The notes below the pieces were generated by a model, which searched no databases, was not told the origin of the DNA, and was given only the letters and a program-made list of their open reading frames with translations. The position numbers and the translations under genes are program-made. This document shows, piece after piece, positions 1 to 25,549 of a stretch of DNA of 64,000 bases; positions within the stretch are counted from its first letter, which is position 1; the number at the start of each line of letters is the position of its first letter. The stretch spans positions 776,478 through 840,477 of the forward strand of contig NC_033632.1 of the NCBI RefSeq assembly GCF_001540865.1, given 5' to 3'. This DNA is from Ananas comosus (taxonomy: Eukaryota; Streptophyta; Magnoliopsida; Poales; Bromeliaceae).

Positions 1-197
1 AGCAGTGAAAAGCTAGGGGATTTTTTTTTTAATTTTTGCAGAAATTGTATTTTTTTTTTTTTAGAGAGAGATTTGTGATGTGATTTATAGACTACAGTAA
101 TACAGTATAGGAGGGGCGAGATGGAGATTTTTGGGAAAACAATAGAGATTTTATTGTAGAGATATAGGATTACTCCAAGAAAATAGCTAAGATACAT

Positions 198-221
198 GAG
201 AGAGAGAGAGAGAGAGAGAGA
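198..221. repeat. (GA)12 microsatellite
   Basis: Perfect GA dinucleotide run. No gene starts next to it. Confidence 0.95.
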
Positions 222-1406
222 TGCCTCATCCCTCTCCTTATTATTTGCTATTTATTCGAATTTCAAAATTTTAAAAATTTTTATAATGGTCATCTTTTGT
301 ATACAAAAACAAAAAAATCTGTTCATTATGTTCATTTCGAGAGCTGTACCACTTTTTGAAAAAAAAAAAAAAATCTAGGGGTTGGAAATTTCGAAACTCA
401 AACTAATAAATTGCCTCCTTGCACTCTAAGATTTGAATTTTTTTAATTCAAAAATTCCTACACATTTTAGTCGAAATATTTGATTTAATTGAAAAAAAAA
501 GGTACCATAATTGGAATGGAACATTGGCTCTAAATTTAAATGGATGTACAAAATTAGAGCTTGATATTGCTCATAGATACCGCAAATGTACCAGCACGAT
601 TGAAAATAATTGAAATATATGATAGGACGAAATTGCACCGTGCACTTAAAAAGGACACTTGACACAATGGGATTCAGGGTAAAATAACTTGAACCTGGGT
701 TGGATTTGAGATTGGGCTTGAGCTCGTGCTCTTTTAATTTAAGGCACAACTAAACACGTGTAAACTCTCTTAACCTAAAGACTATAGAATATTAAAATTT
801 ACCGTCAGCCATGTTGAGAAAATAATCTCAAGATGTGATATTAATGTTTATACTCAGAACTACACAATTCAATTTAGTTAAGTATATACTGTGGGTGGAT
901 ACCTAATAAGTTCTTTATGGGTAATGTAAATTTGACACGAATTAAATGAGCCAGATTGAGTTTTGATCTACTATAAATGACAAGAATTTAAGTTAGCTTA
1001 GCTCGATCGTGTCAAGCTCTGAGAAAAACATTGCGATCTTACTAGCGATTTGCGATGAGATCCGCAATCATGTAAATCACATTGTTGATTTGGTGAACAT
1101 TTTTTGTATAATATTTTCCACCCAAATCATGTTTTGTGTTCTCTGTCTAATCCATTGCTAGTTCAGTAGTTTTACATGTCAGTAGCGGATTATAGAAAAA
1201 AATTTTTTCTTTTGACAAGGGAAAAAAAATTAAAGTTAAAGAGTGCATTGCAGGGTGTTTTCAACAAGATAATATAAAATTCAATTCTCATGCTCTTGAA
1301 TTATAACATAAAGTTAACATTTCTGATTTTTTCACTATAAGTGAGAAGTATTTTTTGAAAATGACTTACCACCTCCATTGTAACGAACCTTGCTTACGAT
1401 TTATAA

Positions 1407-1637
1407 GGCTTAGTTTGGTATTGAGGCCTATATAACGCTATTAGATAAAATGGAGTTGTGAAAAAAGCATATAGGGATATGCTTTCGCGTTCTCCGGTGG
1501 GACCGCAGAAAATATAGCGTAACCGACTAATCGCAATATGCGGAATGCAATATTACGTACAGAAACAAACAGAATATTTTTCCAACGTACTTTCCCACCG
1601 TACGTAACGCAATCTCCCCGCAAATCCAAACAAAGCC
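1407..1637. mobile_element. Tourist-like MITE (PIF/Harbinger type)
   Basis: The left end reads GGCTTAGTTTGG and the right end is the inverted form of GGCTTTGTTTGG. The 231-bp element is flanked by TAA at 1404-1406 and TAA at 1638-1640. A 3-bp TAA/TTA target duplication with a GGC-TTTGG terminal repeat is the hallmark of Tourist-like MITEs. It has no coding capacity. Confidence 0.75.
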
Positions 1638-2852
1638 TAAATTCTTTTTCTCCCCCCAAAATTTGCTATTCATATAGTAAAATAAACGGATAGTGGCCCA
1701 AGTATTCTGATATTGCAATTTAGTCTCTAATATTTTATATATATTTTAGCTCTGAAGTTTTAAGTGGATTGAAATTTTACTTACGGCCACCAAAGAAAAT
1801 CTATATTTTCTTTTGTGTTATTGTAATCCTATTTCAAATACAATAAATTGAAGAAGCTCTGCTTTGAATTTTTAACTCTTGGAATCTCTCGTATCTCATT
1901 TTGAATTTTTAAATTTATTACACTGTGCCGGTCCAAATCCGGCCCGGTCCAACTTATACAGCATATGCTGATTCCGGTCCGGTTCGGTCGCGCTACAACG
2001 CTTCTCATGTGCGTAAGGTTGACGCGAAGCATCGCATTCATATTCCGCCTAATAATACATATCCCTACACCCGTTTCACCACGTAATCCCTGAGCCCAAC
2101 CAAATTATAGGCGCAACAAATCCCCCACCGCTGTTTTATTATTGAGCAATTCTAAAGCAAAATCTAATTAATAGTCACTGTAAAATTCCAATATTACAAC
2201 GTAGTCCTGAACTTTTTATTTTAATCCTTTAATTCTCTATACTTTTTTATTGTCTTCCAGAACATAACGAGAGTTTTAATTTTGATATAATCTTTTAAAA
2301 CTTTCGTGTAGAATAGAATTAAAACTTCTAACATAAAATAAATTTTAAAAAAATATTAATATCTAGAATAATGTTTCAATATTGATTTTATATGTCTAAA
2401 AATTATTTTATTTTTTCTAGCACTCATAATTATATTGTTTTAAGGGATAATATCTAATATGCTATTCAGTATTTTAAAAATATTTTATTTATTACTGGAT
2501 CAAAATATTTTTGTTGAGGATCCAAATATTCTTGTTGGTTTTAAGATTTTTCTTAAAATATCTTCATTTTTCTAGAATTTACTAAATAGATTGGATTTCA
2601 GGAAAAATATTTTATAATTTCAGAATAAATTTAAAAATTTTAATTAGTAGTGAGGAGTAAATAAGTAGAAGCTTTTTTGTAAAAAAAAAAGAAGAAAGTA
2701 AAATGTTTAAATAAAAATGTTCAGGGACTAGGCCAAAAAATCGGGTCAGTACAGGGACTATTTAGTCATTTGGGGCTCTTTTCTCGACCTACAAAGTTAA
2801 TGGTCTATAGACCAGTTCTACGGGGAATTTTCTCCTTTCCGCACCACACCCA

Positions 2853-2860
2853 CTATAAAA
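2853..2860 (+). promoter_or_regulatory. TATA box of ARF1 gene
   Basis: CTATAAAA lies just upstream of a pyrimidine-rich stretch and the GA-rich leader. Spacing suggests transcription starts near 2880-2890. Confidence 0.6.
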
Positions 2861-2879
2861 ACGGAGTGGCGAATCAGCC

Positions 2880-6598
<3,719 letters not shown>

Positions 6599-7450
6599 AG
6601 ATGTGAAAAGCATATTTTGAAATGGCTGAAGATCTTGGTGTTATTAAGTATTATAGTACTACTTTGTTACGTTAACTAGTTTGGGTTGCTTTCGTTGTTT
6701 TGATGAATTGGTCATATTTTGGTTTGTTTTTTCCTAATATTTTGTGTTTCGGCTGTTAATGTACTTGCCTATCAATCAGTACATGTCTGCATGTCTTTCT
6801 TTGTAGTAGTAATTTGACTCTGTGATGTCGCTGTTTTAGTGCACAACCCTTTTCTTCCTCGTGTTGTGTAATTTCTTCAGGGTGAAACATTCTTTTCTAG
6901 ATTTTGATAAGCACGGTTTTTATTTATTCATTAAAATAAAATACATCTCGTCAGTACGGTGAAAGTTTATCAACACGTCTGCCGCACAATAGGACCGAGT
7001 AATTTGAGTAAATGTTGAACAAAGTATAAACTAGTGTGGGGAGCGCCTCACGTGTAAACGTATAAACCGAAGGTCTGGAGGGTTTTCGTTGAAGTTCTCG
7101 CAAGTTTTCAGCATACTTGTGAGAAGCATTTTTTTCCCCTTTGTTATGGGCTCTTTTTTTGTCATTTCATTGTCAACAGCATCTCTCAATGGCCTTTATG
7201 AAAAGAAAACTCGTCACGTACGACAGAAAATTGGTTAAATGGCATGAATAGAATTTGCGACTAAATGCTACTTTCAAATGAACTACATGCCAATCACAGT
7301 ACAAGAATTCTCGACCATAGTTCTACAACAATTGGAACGGTGTTCGAATTGATCAGTAACAGATCAGCCCTATTTGTAAATAAATGCTGCAGACATTTTC
7401 ACAAACATCCTTCAAAACGTTTCACAAACAGATTACCTCTGCGTCAAATC
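6599..7450. other. ARF1 3' UTR and convergent space before GYRA
   Basis: T-rich 3' UTR followed by an AATAAAATA word near 6935, a plausible ARF1 polyadenylation signal. From about 7000 the DNA is shared with the presumed 3' UTR of the convergent GYRA gene. No other gene is visible. Confidence 0.5.
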
Positions 7451-7733
7451 TCAGATGATGAAAATTCCTTGTCTGTGAAGGTTAGTGGGGGCCAGACCAT
7501 ACCATACGGAACAACGAATCTTTGGAGGCAAATAGCCTGTCACATATGGAATGCTCTGCACCTTCACTGGGTTTCCACCGAATTACTATACTATATTCTT
7601 CTTCCCTCTCCAACTGTATGCAGCAAAAGTTAGTCGAAGAGGATAGGTAACTTCATATTTAACATCCAATCTCTGGAGGAATTCTTCTTCACTGCTAATA
7701 AATCCAAAACTTTCCGTATGTAGAAGAGCATCT

Positions 7734-7753
<20 letters not shown>
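7451..7753 (-). pseudogene. decayed coding-like frame overlapping the GYRA stop
   Basis: On the GYRA strand, one base out of the gyrase frame, an ORF starts at ATG 7753-7751, inside the last GYRA exon, and reads 55 codons to TAG at 7588-7586. TAA follows at once. The same frame then stays open for 41 more codons to TGA at 7453-7451. The predicted residues have protein-like composition (segments such as EEEFLQRLDVKYEVTYPLRL and IPYVTGYLPPKI). I do not recognise a family. It could be an old gene fragment, a former C-terminal extension, or chance in the GYRA 3' UTR. Confidence 0.3.
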
Positions 7754-18990
<11,237 letters not shown>

Positions 18991-19198
18991 TTGCGAGCGG
19001 AGGTGGATGAGCGAGAGGAAACCCTAGGGTTGCGTTCCAAAAGCGTCGGGTTCTCTCCTACTACTGGGAGAAGAAGAGGGGGGAGTACGCCATCGCCATG
19101 GGAGAGGAGGAGTAGGGTTTTTGTGAGGGTTTTGGAGAGGATTTTGTGAGCGGGAGAGGAGGAAGGGGACAAATGGAGTGTACTGTTGTAGTGTTACG

Positions 19199-19259
19199 TA
19201 TATATATTGGGCCCGTGTCTCTGAAAAAGCTATTGTGGGCCGCACGTGCCGAGCACGTG
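19199..19259 (-). promoter_or_regulatory. GYRA promoter elements (TATA, site II, G-boxes)
   Basis: Upstream of the GYRA ATG there is TATATATA at about 19199-19207, GGGCCC at 19209-19214, TGGGCC at 19236-19241, and CACGTG at 19243-19248 and 19254-19259. TGGGCC/GGGCCC (site II, TCP-type) words are known to be common upstream of plant genes for organelle proteins and DNA replication. CACGTG is the bHLH/bZIP G-box core. A functional role is inferred from position only. Confidence 0.55.
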
Positions 19260-20277
19260 GCTATTAACTGAGCGAACTCGGCCCGGTTTCACTGTTGGAT
19301 TCGGACCCAACGGAGCCTGGGATGTGGGTTGGGCCAGGGCATTCAAATTGGAGGACCAAAATATAGGACCAAAGTCCTGAGGGTTTTTTTTTTTTTTTCC
19401 GTGAGAAAGGTAAAAGGTATCACACCATCTGCTTCATACATATTTTTTTATAGAAATAAACTTTAGCTTAAAATATTAAACAATTAGATTTCGAACTTAG
19501 AACCTCGAGTACTAATCAGTGAGCCCTTTGCAAGTAATTAAAAGGATTTAGTATGGTTTTAAAGCAGTGTTAGGCCCGTTGTAAGTTGCGGTGCTACTTG
19601 ATAAAATGATGTTTCAGCGCGAAGAATTATACTTAAACATCCTCAACAACTTTCCTTCGAAGCAGAACTAAAGGCTTTGAAACACAGCTTCTATTTTTTT
19701 TTCTAAGCTCAAAACCTTATCTCAGCTTTCTGGCGTGGAGTAAGTACAACAACAACAACAACAACAACAGCAAGACGAAATCTTAATTTTAGGGACATTT
19801 TATTTAAGGACGTCTTTAATTACTACTGTGTATTTAGTGTTGCTTCTCAGAGTGGATAAGATGAGCCTTTTGCTTCTGTTTCTGCTGCAGCCGAAAAATT
19901 TCTAATGGACAAATGTATTGCAGTTCTTCGAGTAATTCTACTCAATTACTTGCTTTTTACAAGTTTCGATGGACCTACTAAAATGCCCCGATTTTGCCAC
20001 AGCGAAAAGCATTTCAAGCTTTTAAGATTGCAATTAAAATAGAACTAAAACACCAGATTAGAACTTAAATTTTCCCACACAACAACCCAACAACTTATAA
20101 GAAGTACACACCCTTGAGTTTTATGTCTGACACACTGATACTAAAATTGAACAATCACATAGAAACTATCATATTCGCGAAAGAGGGAAAAAGAAAATGA
20201 AAAAGAGAAAACTGCAGAGAATATTATTCAAATTTTAGAAAATCAGAAGAGAGAAAATTGGAGGTAGAGTGATTAAT
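19260..20277. other. intergenic region between GYRA start and GASA end
   Basis: Holds a decayed SINE (19387-19545), an (AAC)n run at about 19748-19770, and otherwise AT-rich DNA. The last ~200 bases are probably the 3' UTR of the GASA gene. No gene seen. Confidence 0.6.
19387..19545 (-). mobile_element. decayed SINE copy
   Basis: Reads on the minus strand with a 3' A-tail (T-run near 19387-19402). The minus-strand word AAGTTCGAAATC corresponds to the pol III B box seen in the better copies at 24011 and 62745, and a conserved TTTATTTCTA segment follows. The head region is diverged and no duplication was found. Confidence 0.5.
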
Positions 20278-21528
20278 TCAAGGGCATTTGGGTCCTCCTC
20301 TCTTTGTTTTCCAGTTGTTGTAGCAGGGGCAAGACTCCTTGTGAGCATAAGTCCCAGGAGGAACACACTTGCATTTGAAACAGCACTCTTGGCAGAAGAA
20401 CAAGCATGGCTTTTTATAAGCTGTTTTGGAGCACCTATATTGGCATGCCCCTGGGCACTCTAGAAAAAAAAAAAAAAAATTTTAAAGGAAAAACACAAAA
20501 ATGTTAGTTACAGTTGCATAGATCTTCAGATCAAATTATACACAGGTGTTCTAATTTGTTGTGATTCCTTAGTAAACATCTGGTGCAGGTCATTGGACTT
20601 TGTGTCTCTTTGTTTCACAACGATTTTTCTCGTCGAGAAGCAGAAGTTATGTGTGTTTATAGCCTTGTGCATTGCTTTGAAAGTTTATAGGAAAAAAAGA
20701 AATTAATGAAAGAGATGTCGCGTTTTATAATCATACCTGATTGAGAAAATCCAGAGTGCTTGTGCTGCTTATGCTGCCATGAACAAACAAAAATCACAAT
20801 CAGACCACAATTAACCTACATTGCTTACTCAATTTTTAGTAGATTGGAATAGAAAAAAATGTGAGCAAACATATTGTTTTTTGTATCTACTATTTATTAA
20901 CCTTCTCTGCCACCAAACTCACTCCAAAATCCTCACCAATAATGTCCTAAAGCAATGCAAGTTTATATTATAAGTTAATTAGATATTATCAAGTAACAAA
21001 AAGGGGCTACATTGCGGGAGACACAATGTCCTTTGAAATTTTAAAAACCTACATTTTATTCCATCAGCATCTGAGCAAATTAATAAAATTTTGTGCTTGA
21101 TGGTGACAATAACTTACATCTAGACTTCAACATTTCTTCTTAAAATTTGGGACACAATGTTATTCCCAAGGCAACTAATTAATGAGGTGCGCAAAAATTT
21201 TTCTGCATACTGCCACAACGGTGATGGTCAATCCAACGCAGCCTAATCTAATAATATTAAAGTACGAAGAATCGAACGCGACTACTCTTAGTAAAAATAT
21301 ATATATATATTATGAGATAAATATATATATATTCTAAACTTTAGAACACACCACATCTCCTAGTAGCATTACAAGCAATTTTCCTACAATTTATCGAAAA
21401 ATGTAAAAAATATAAAAAATAAAAGAAATGTAAAGGTAATCAACCTCGGCGGAAACAGAAATGGCCTCAGAGAAGAGGAGTATGAGGAGGAAGAAGATGA
21501 AAACATGAGTTGGTGGTGATCTCCCCAT
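20278..21528 (-). CDS. GASA/snakin family cysteine-rich secreted peptide
   Basis: Gibberellin-regulated (GASA) proteins are small secreted peptides linked to growth, redox and defence. Exons: 21528-21445, 20946-20902, 20773-20737, 20459-20278 (348 nt, 115 aa). The first exon encodes a signal peptide, MGRSPPTHVFIFFLLILLF to SVSAE. A 15-codon acidic exon (residues 29-43, containing IIGEDFGVSLVAEK) and a His/Lys linker follow. The C-terminal ~60 residues have the full set of 12 cysteines: CPGAC, RC, PCLFFC, ECCFKCKC, CPCYNNWK and PKCP at the end. That pattern and ending define the family. The start is chosen at the ATG directly before the hydrophobic core; an upstream in-frame ATG would put 39 non-hydrophobic residues first. 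A TATA box sits 57-64 nt upstream. Exon 2 rests on good splice sites and frame, not on homology, so it is slightly less sure. Which GASA member it is cannot be told. Confidence 0.9.
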
Positions 21529-21584
21529 TGTGTAAGATCTCTTTGTAGAAGCGTTGTTTTCACACTTCACAAGTGATCTTAAGC

Positions 21585-21592
21585 TATATATG
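21585..21592 (-). promoter_or_regulatory. TATA box of GASA gene
   Basis: A TATATA word 57-64 nt upstream of the GASA ATG, in the right orientation for a short leader. Confidence 0.6.
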
Positions 21593-22957
21593 CACTGTTG
21601 CAAGTTGGAGAGAGTGGAATTAAAAGCGTCCACCGACGCACTCATTCAATACCTTTTACTGCTTTCGCGTGCGATTGGGCACAGTTGGGAGATTGGGCTC
21701 AGATCCAACCACACACTCATTTGTACGGATGTTCCCCTTTTTTTTCCCACTTTTATTTGGTTTCATTCAAAACGGATAATTACCTATATATCTTTCAAAA
21801 TTTCGAAAATATCTCATTTATTCTTATTTTTTTCTTCCCAATATATTCTTAATATGTTCCTCCGTTATTCCAAAATATTTCTACAGTTACCACCCGTTAA
21901 AGTTAATTTAGGTTAAACGTAAATTAATTATCTATCAGAGTTAAAAAAAAAAATCAAAATGCTTTTTTTGTTCTTAACTTAAGAATAAATAAAAAATATT
22001 GGTGATTATAGGAGGGTATATTTGAAAAGATCAAAATTACAATACTTTTTGTATCCCTAATTTAAGACAAATAAAAAAAAAAAAATCAGTGATAGTAGAA
22101 GGTATATTAAAAAGAACAAAATAATAATTTGATAGAAATAACAACTATTACTAATAGTTCATTTATAAAATTTAATTCTAGAAGTATATTTGAAATAAGT
22201 TAGAACGTAAAAAATATATTTACAATATTAATCTTCTAAAAAAAATAAATTAGAAAGTCCGAAATTTTTCAAAAATATATTAACAATTGTCCATATTCAA
22301 AAAAAAAAAAAAAAAAAAAACTCAATAAATTAATCCACCGTTGTGTTGCCTTTTACCACGGGTTCCATCTTCGTTCGTGCTTATTAATATAGTAGATTGG
22401 ATTCTAAAGTTAAAGGTAAATAATTTTTCTTGTGTAAATGATTTCACCGTTACATTACCTATGCTTTACGCAATCTTCACCGAGAACTTGTATGCTTATA
22501 CAAAGTTCTATATAAATGTTCGCTATTATTCCCTCGCTGGAATTGTTAAATTTATTTCCATATATTTTGTGATTTATGAGCATCTGTCGATGAAATGGAA
22601 CGTTGGTAAATAAAAAATCATAAAAATATGTTTAATTTGGTGAGTGTTTTTTAACAATAGAAAACTTTTATGATGTTTTAAATACAAACAGCAAATGCTT
22701 TAAACCCTTTAAATCTAGCTTTGAGACTATTAAATAGCTGGCCATAATATTTTCTCTCTTTTTTTTCTATCAAAGTCTAACGGGAACGCTAAGCAGGCCT
22801 ATTCGAAATTTTGAGGAGAAAGAAATGGCTATGATAAATAAAATAAGAAGGTGAAAAAAAATAACTAGCAGTTTAAACTATGCTTTATACAATAGTATAC
22901 TAGTTAAATACGCCTACTTTAGCTAAATTATTGCATGATTTGCATCCTAATGAATAA
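21593..22957. other. intergenic, AT-rich
   Basis: Upstream flank of GASA. It has long A/T tracts, including an A-run at about 22299-22320, and no gene-like frame. Confidence 0.6.
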
Positions 22958-23670
22958 CTAGTGAAGGAGCCCGCGCTTTGCAGCGGGTAGAAATCGTAGT
23001 AGTAATAAATAATAAGAAAATATTAAACATTCTCTTATGTATCTCACTTGATACATACACGAAAGGTTTCTCATTGTTGGCTGCGGATATAGGCCCGACG
23101 ATGTCTTCTCCAACGATGGTGATAGTGACCGCGACGATGATCCCTCTGACCACGATGGAGGGGGAAAGTGGGCGCGCATTAATGAGAGGGAGGAAGGGAG
23201 CGAGGGAAGGAGACGATAGTATATAACAAAAGATGAGAGATAGAAAATTGATGAATAGATTGGAGATAAAGAATTGAAAGTTCGGTGGAGAAAAGAAAAA
23301 TGACCATAATGAATAATTGGAGATAGAGATGTTAGAATTGTAGATGATAGTGAGATCATTTAAATATACTAATTAAAAATTTGGTAGTAGGACTGTTTGT
23401 ATTAATTGAAAATCTAGTGGAGAGAAGGAAAAAGATCATGATAAATAATTATAAATAGAAATGATAGAATTGTAGATGATAGTGAAATTATTTAAATGCA
23501 TTAATTGAAAGTTTGGTTAGTGGAACCGTTAAAATGTATATTAAAAATTTGATGGAGGGAAGAAGAAGGGTGATATGCTAGTGAAGGTAAAAAAGAACTT
23601 GCCACGTGGGAACAAGTATTGAAAGTTCATATAGATTAATTAATAGATTAATAGATAATAGATTAATAGA
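22958..23670 (-). mobile_element. non-autonomous Helitron
   Basis: On the minus strand the 3' end is a GC-rich hairpin (CCCGCTGCAAAGCGCGGG) followed a few bases later by a terminal CTAG, the canonical Helitron 3' structure, inserted before T. The 5' side has several TCTATTA starts within 23640-23670; the outermost TC after A gives a 713-bp element. It contains an imperfect internal duplication (about 23325-23400 and 23465-23530). There is no Rep/helicase, so it would depend on an autonomous element. The 3' end is well supported; the exact 5' end is one of four choices. Confidence 0.7.
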
Positions 23671-24010
23671 TAATCACAAGGCATGAGAAAAGTATGAGAT
23701 TCGGAGTAATCACTTGGGGATATGGGTTACAATAGACCAAGCTAAATTTGATTCCCATACGGCAAAAAAAACAAAAGAAAAAAAGGGGGGAAAAAAAAAA
23801 AAAAATTGAAACTCCATGAAGTTGAATTGTCAACAGCTGCCAAAGTACAATGGACAACCCATCAGCATTGGAATCATTAAAAAAAAGCTTGTAAGAACAA
23901 TTAAAAGAGTTCAACTTGAAATGGGGTCGCTTGCCTAGAATTAATTAGGGGCAGCAAATTAAGATTGAGCAATGCTTTGTGTACCAAAGGAGGTACACCA
24001 TAATAAGATT

Positions 24011-24166
24011 TTTTTTTTTTTTTTTGAGATAGATTGATAGCATGCCACATATTTTATTTAGAAATAAACTTAGTTGGCAAGGTGAATCAATTCGGATTCG
24101 AACTTGGAACCTCGAATACCAACCACCAAGCCTTTTGTCACTTGCGCTAGAGACGGTCGATTACAT
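24011..24166 (-). mobile_element. tRNA-derived SINE
   Basis: On the minus strand, a head with A-box-like AAGTGAC, a B box AGTTCGAATCC, a conserved TTTATTTCTAAAT segment, then an A-tail (T-run on +). It is flanked by CATAATAAGATT at 23999-24010 and CATAATAGGATT at 24167-24178, a 12-bp duplication with one mismatch. Same family as the copy at 62745. Confidence 0.8.
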
Positions 24167-24179
24167 CATAATAGGATTT

Positions 24180-24850
24180 TGACAAGTAAACTTGCTATAT
24201 ATAGACCCATTTTTTTTTTCACATACACAACTCTCTCAATGGACAAAATTGTATAAATATTCATACAAAGTTTGTGTCTACGTGGGTGCCCTTGAAAATC
24301 ATACTTATTGGCATTCATGCATCTGATCAAAATTTTATACTAAAATTATAAGTATATATCTGAAGTTATTTTTCAAAAAGATATTGGATAAATTATGCGC
24401 ATGAATAAATAATAATTGCAGAGGTAAACATATAAACACTAACTTTGTAGGAATATTTGCACAATTTGTATGATCAAAGTGTTATATAACAAAAAATGCT
24501 TAAAAATAATTGATTCAGATTTTTTGAGTTGATGTTCCACCGAAAGTTAACTTTGAATTATAACAATTTAAGCACTCGCTAACTATAATGTGTAAAAAAT
24601 AAATGAATAATATTTTGGGGTACTTTTTAGGTAAATATTACATTTTTCTAGAGGAAGACCCTACAATATTAACTTGTTAATCAAGAGATAAAGGTCCACA
24701 AGCCTCTCTAATTCAAATGATAAAGGAAAGTTCCAAAGAAGATCTCTAATAATAACATCTATTAATATCTTAATGTGAATCATTTATATAGATTAAAAAA
24801 AACAAAAATTATTAAAAATTAGAATCAAATCAACTCTAGGAGCAAACAGA
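24180..24850. other. intergenic, AT-rich
   Basis: No gene, RNA or clear repeat seen between the SINE and the leader of the RING gene. Confidence 0.55.
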
Positions 24851-24869
24851 GGGGAGACCTTGCTGTTTC

Positions 24870-25489
24870 TTTATCCTCCTCTCTTTGCCCACCAAAAGAA
24901 AAATAAGAAAAGGGGGCCAAAACACACAACTAGGGTTTGAATCCAATCAAGGCCATGGCAAAATACCCAAAGGTAATCTACTTAACCTTCTTCTGCTCCT
25001 CTTATTGTAGTTGTGTTTCCACCTTTTGCTCTGATCTTAAACTCCAAGCACTGAAAATGTTTTTTTTTCCTAATTATTTATTTGGGTTATCTTTTACATT
25101 TCTCTTTTATTGTTTTGCTTATTTCTGTTCCAATGATTCCATGTCTTTTGTGCTCAGATGTGGTTTTTGATTCAGGGGGTTATCATATGATTGAATCTAA
25201 AAATAAAAAAAAGTATATATCAAGGATCTATACCATCCTCTTTTGCCCTTTTGTCATATAAGGAATTTTCCTTTCCATGAGAAATTTGGCTTCTTCAATG
25301 TTTAGTGTGCTCTCAATCACATTACAGTTTGGGGATTAATGTTTATTTTTTTATTTGTTTTTTCTGGAGCTTATATTGTTTTTCCTTTTGGTTCTTCTAG
25401 TTTATTCATCCATTGTAGGTCATCAAAAGTGTTACTAGAGACTGATGAAAAGAAAGGTCTTGCCCCTAGATTTGCTTTCACTTGCTAAG

Positions 25490-25544
<55 letters not shown>

Positions 25545-25549
25545 ACAAC
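24870..25549 (+). other. 5' UTR of RING E3 gene with probable leader intron and small uORF
   Basis: A GT donor at 24973 follows ATGGCAAAATACCCAAAG, and an AG acceptor at 25417-25418 follows a T-rich stretch. If spliced there, the leader carries a 14-codon upstream ORF (MAKYPKVIKSVTRD) ending at 25445. The leader ends in a (GA)20 run at 25501-25541, eight bases before the main ATG. Transcript start not determined. Confidence 0.45.
25501..25541. repeat. (GA)20 microsatellite before RING ATG
   Basis: Perfect GA run directly upstream of the start codon, in the same place as the GA runs of the ARF1 and MTHFR leaders. Confidence 0.95.

Larger units (their letters stand above)
1..2800. other. intergenic region upstream of ARF1
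   Basis: AT-rich DNA with no credible gene. Open frames here are short, lack family motifs and have no splice context. It contains a (GA)12 tract at 198-221, a Tourist-like MITE at 1407-1637 and long A/T runs. The last 100 bases lead into the ARF1 promoter. Confidence 0.7.

Noticed and set aside
426..749. 107-codon minus-strand frame
   Set aside because: No family motif, AT-rich, no coding-type codon use or splice context.
7265..7633. 122-codon open frame on the + strand
   Set aside because: It lies antisense to the GYRA 3' region, has no recognisable motif, no promoter or intron signals, and its composition looks like a shadow of the opposite strand.
22978..23359. Open frames of 82 and 133 codons
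   Set aside because: Both lie inside the Helitron; no Rep, helicase or captured-gene motif seen.
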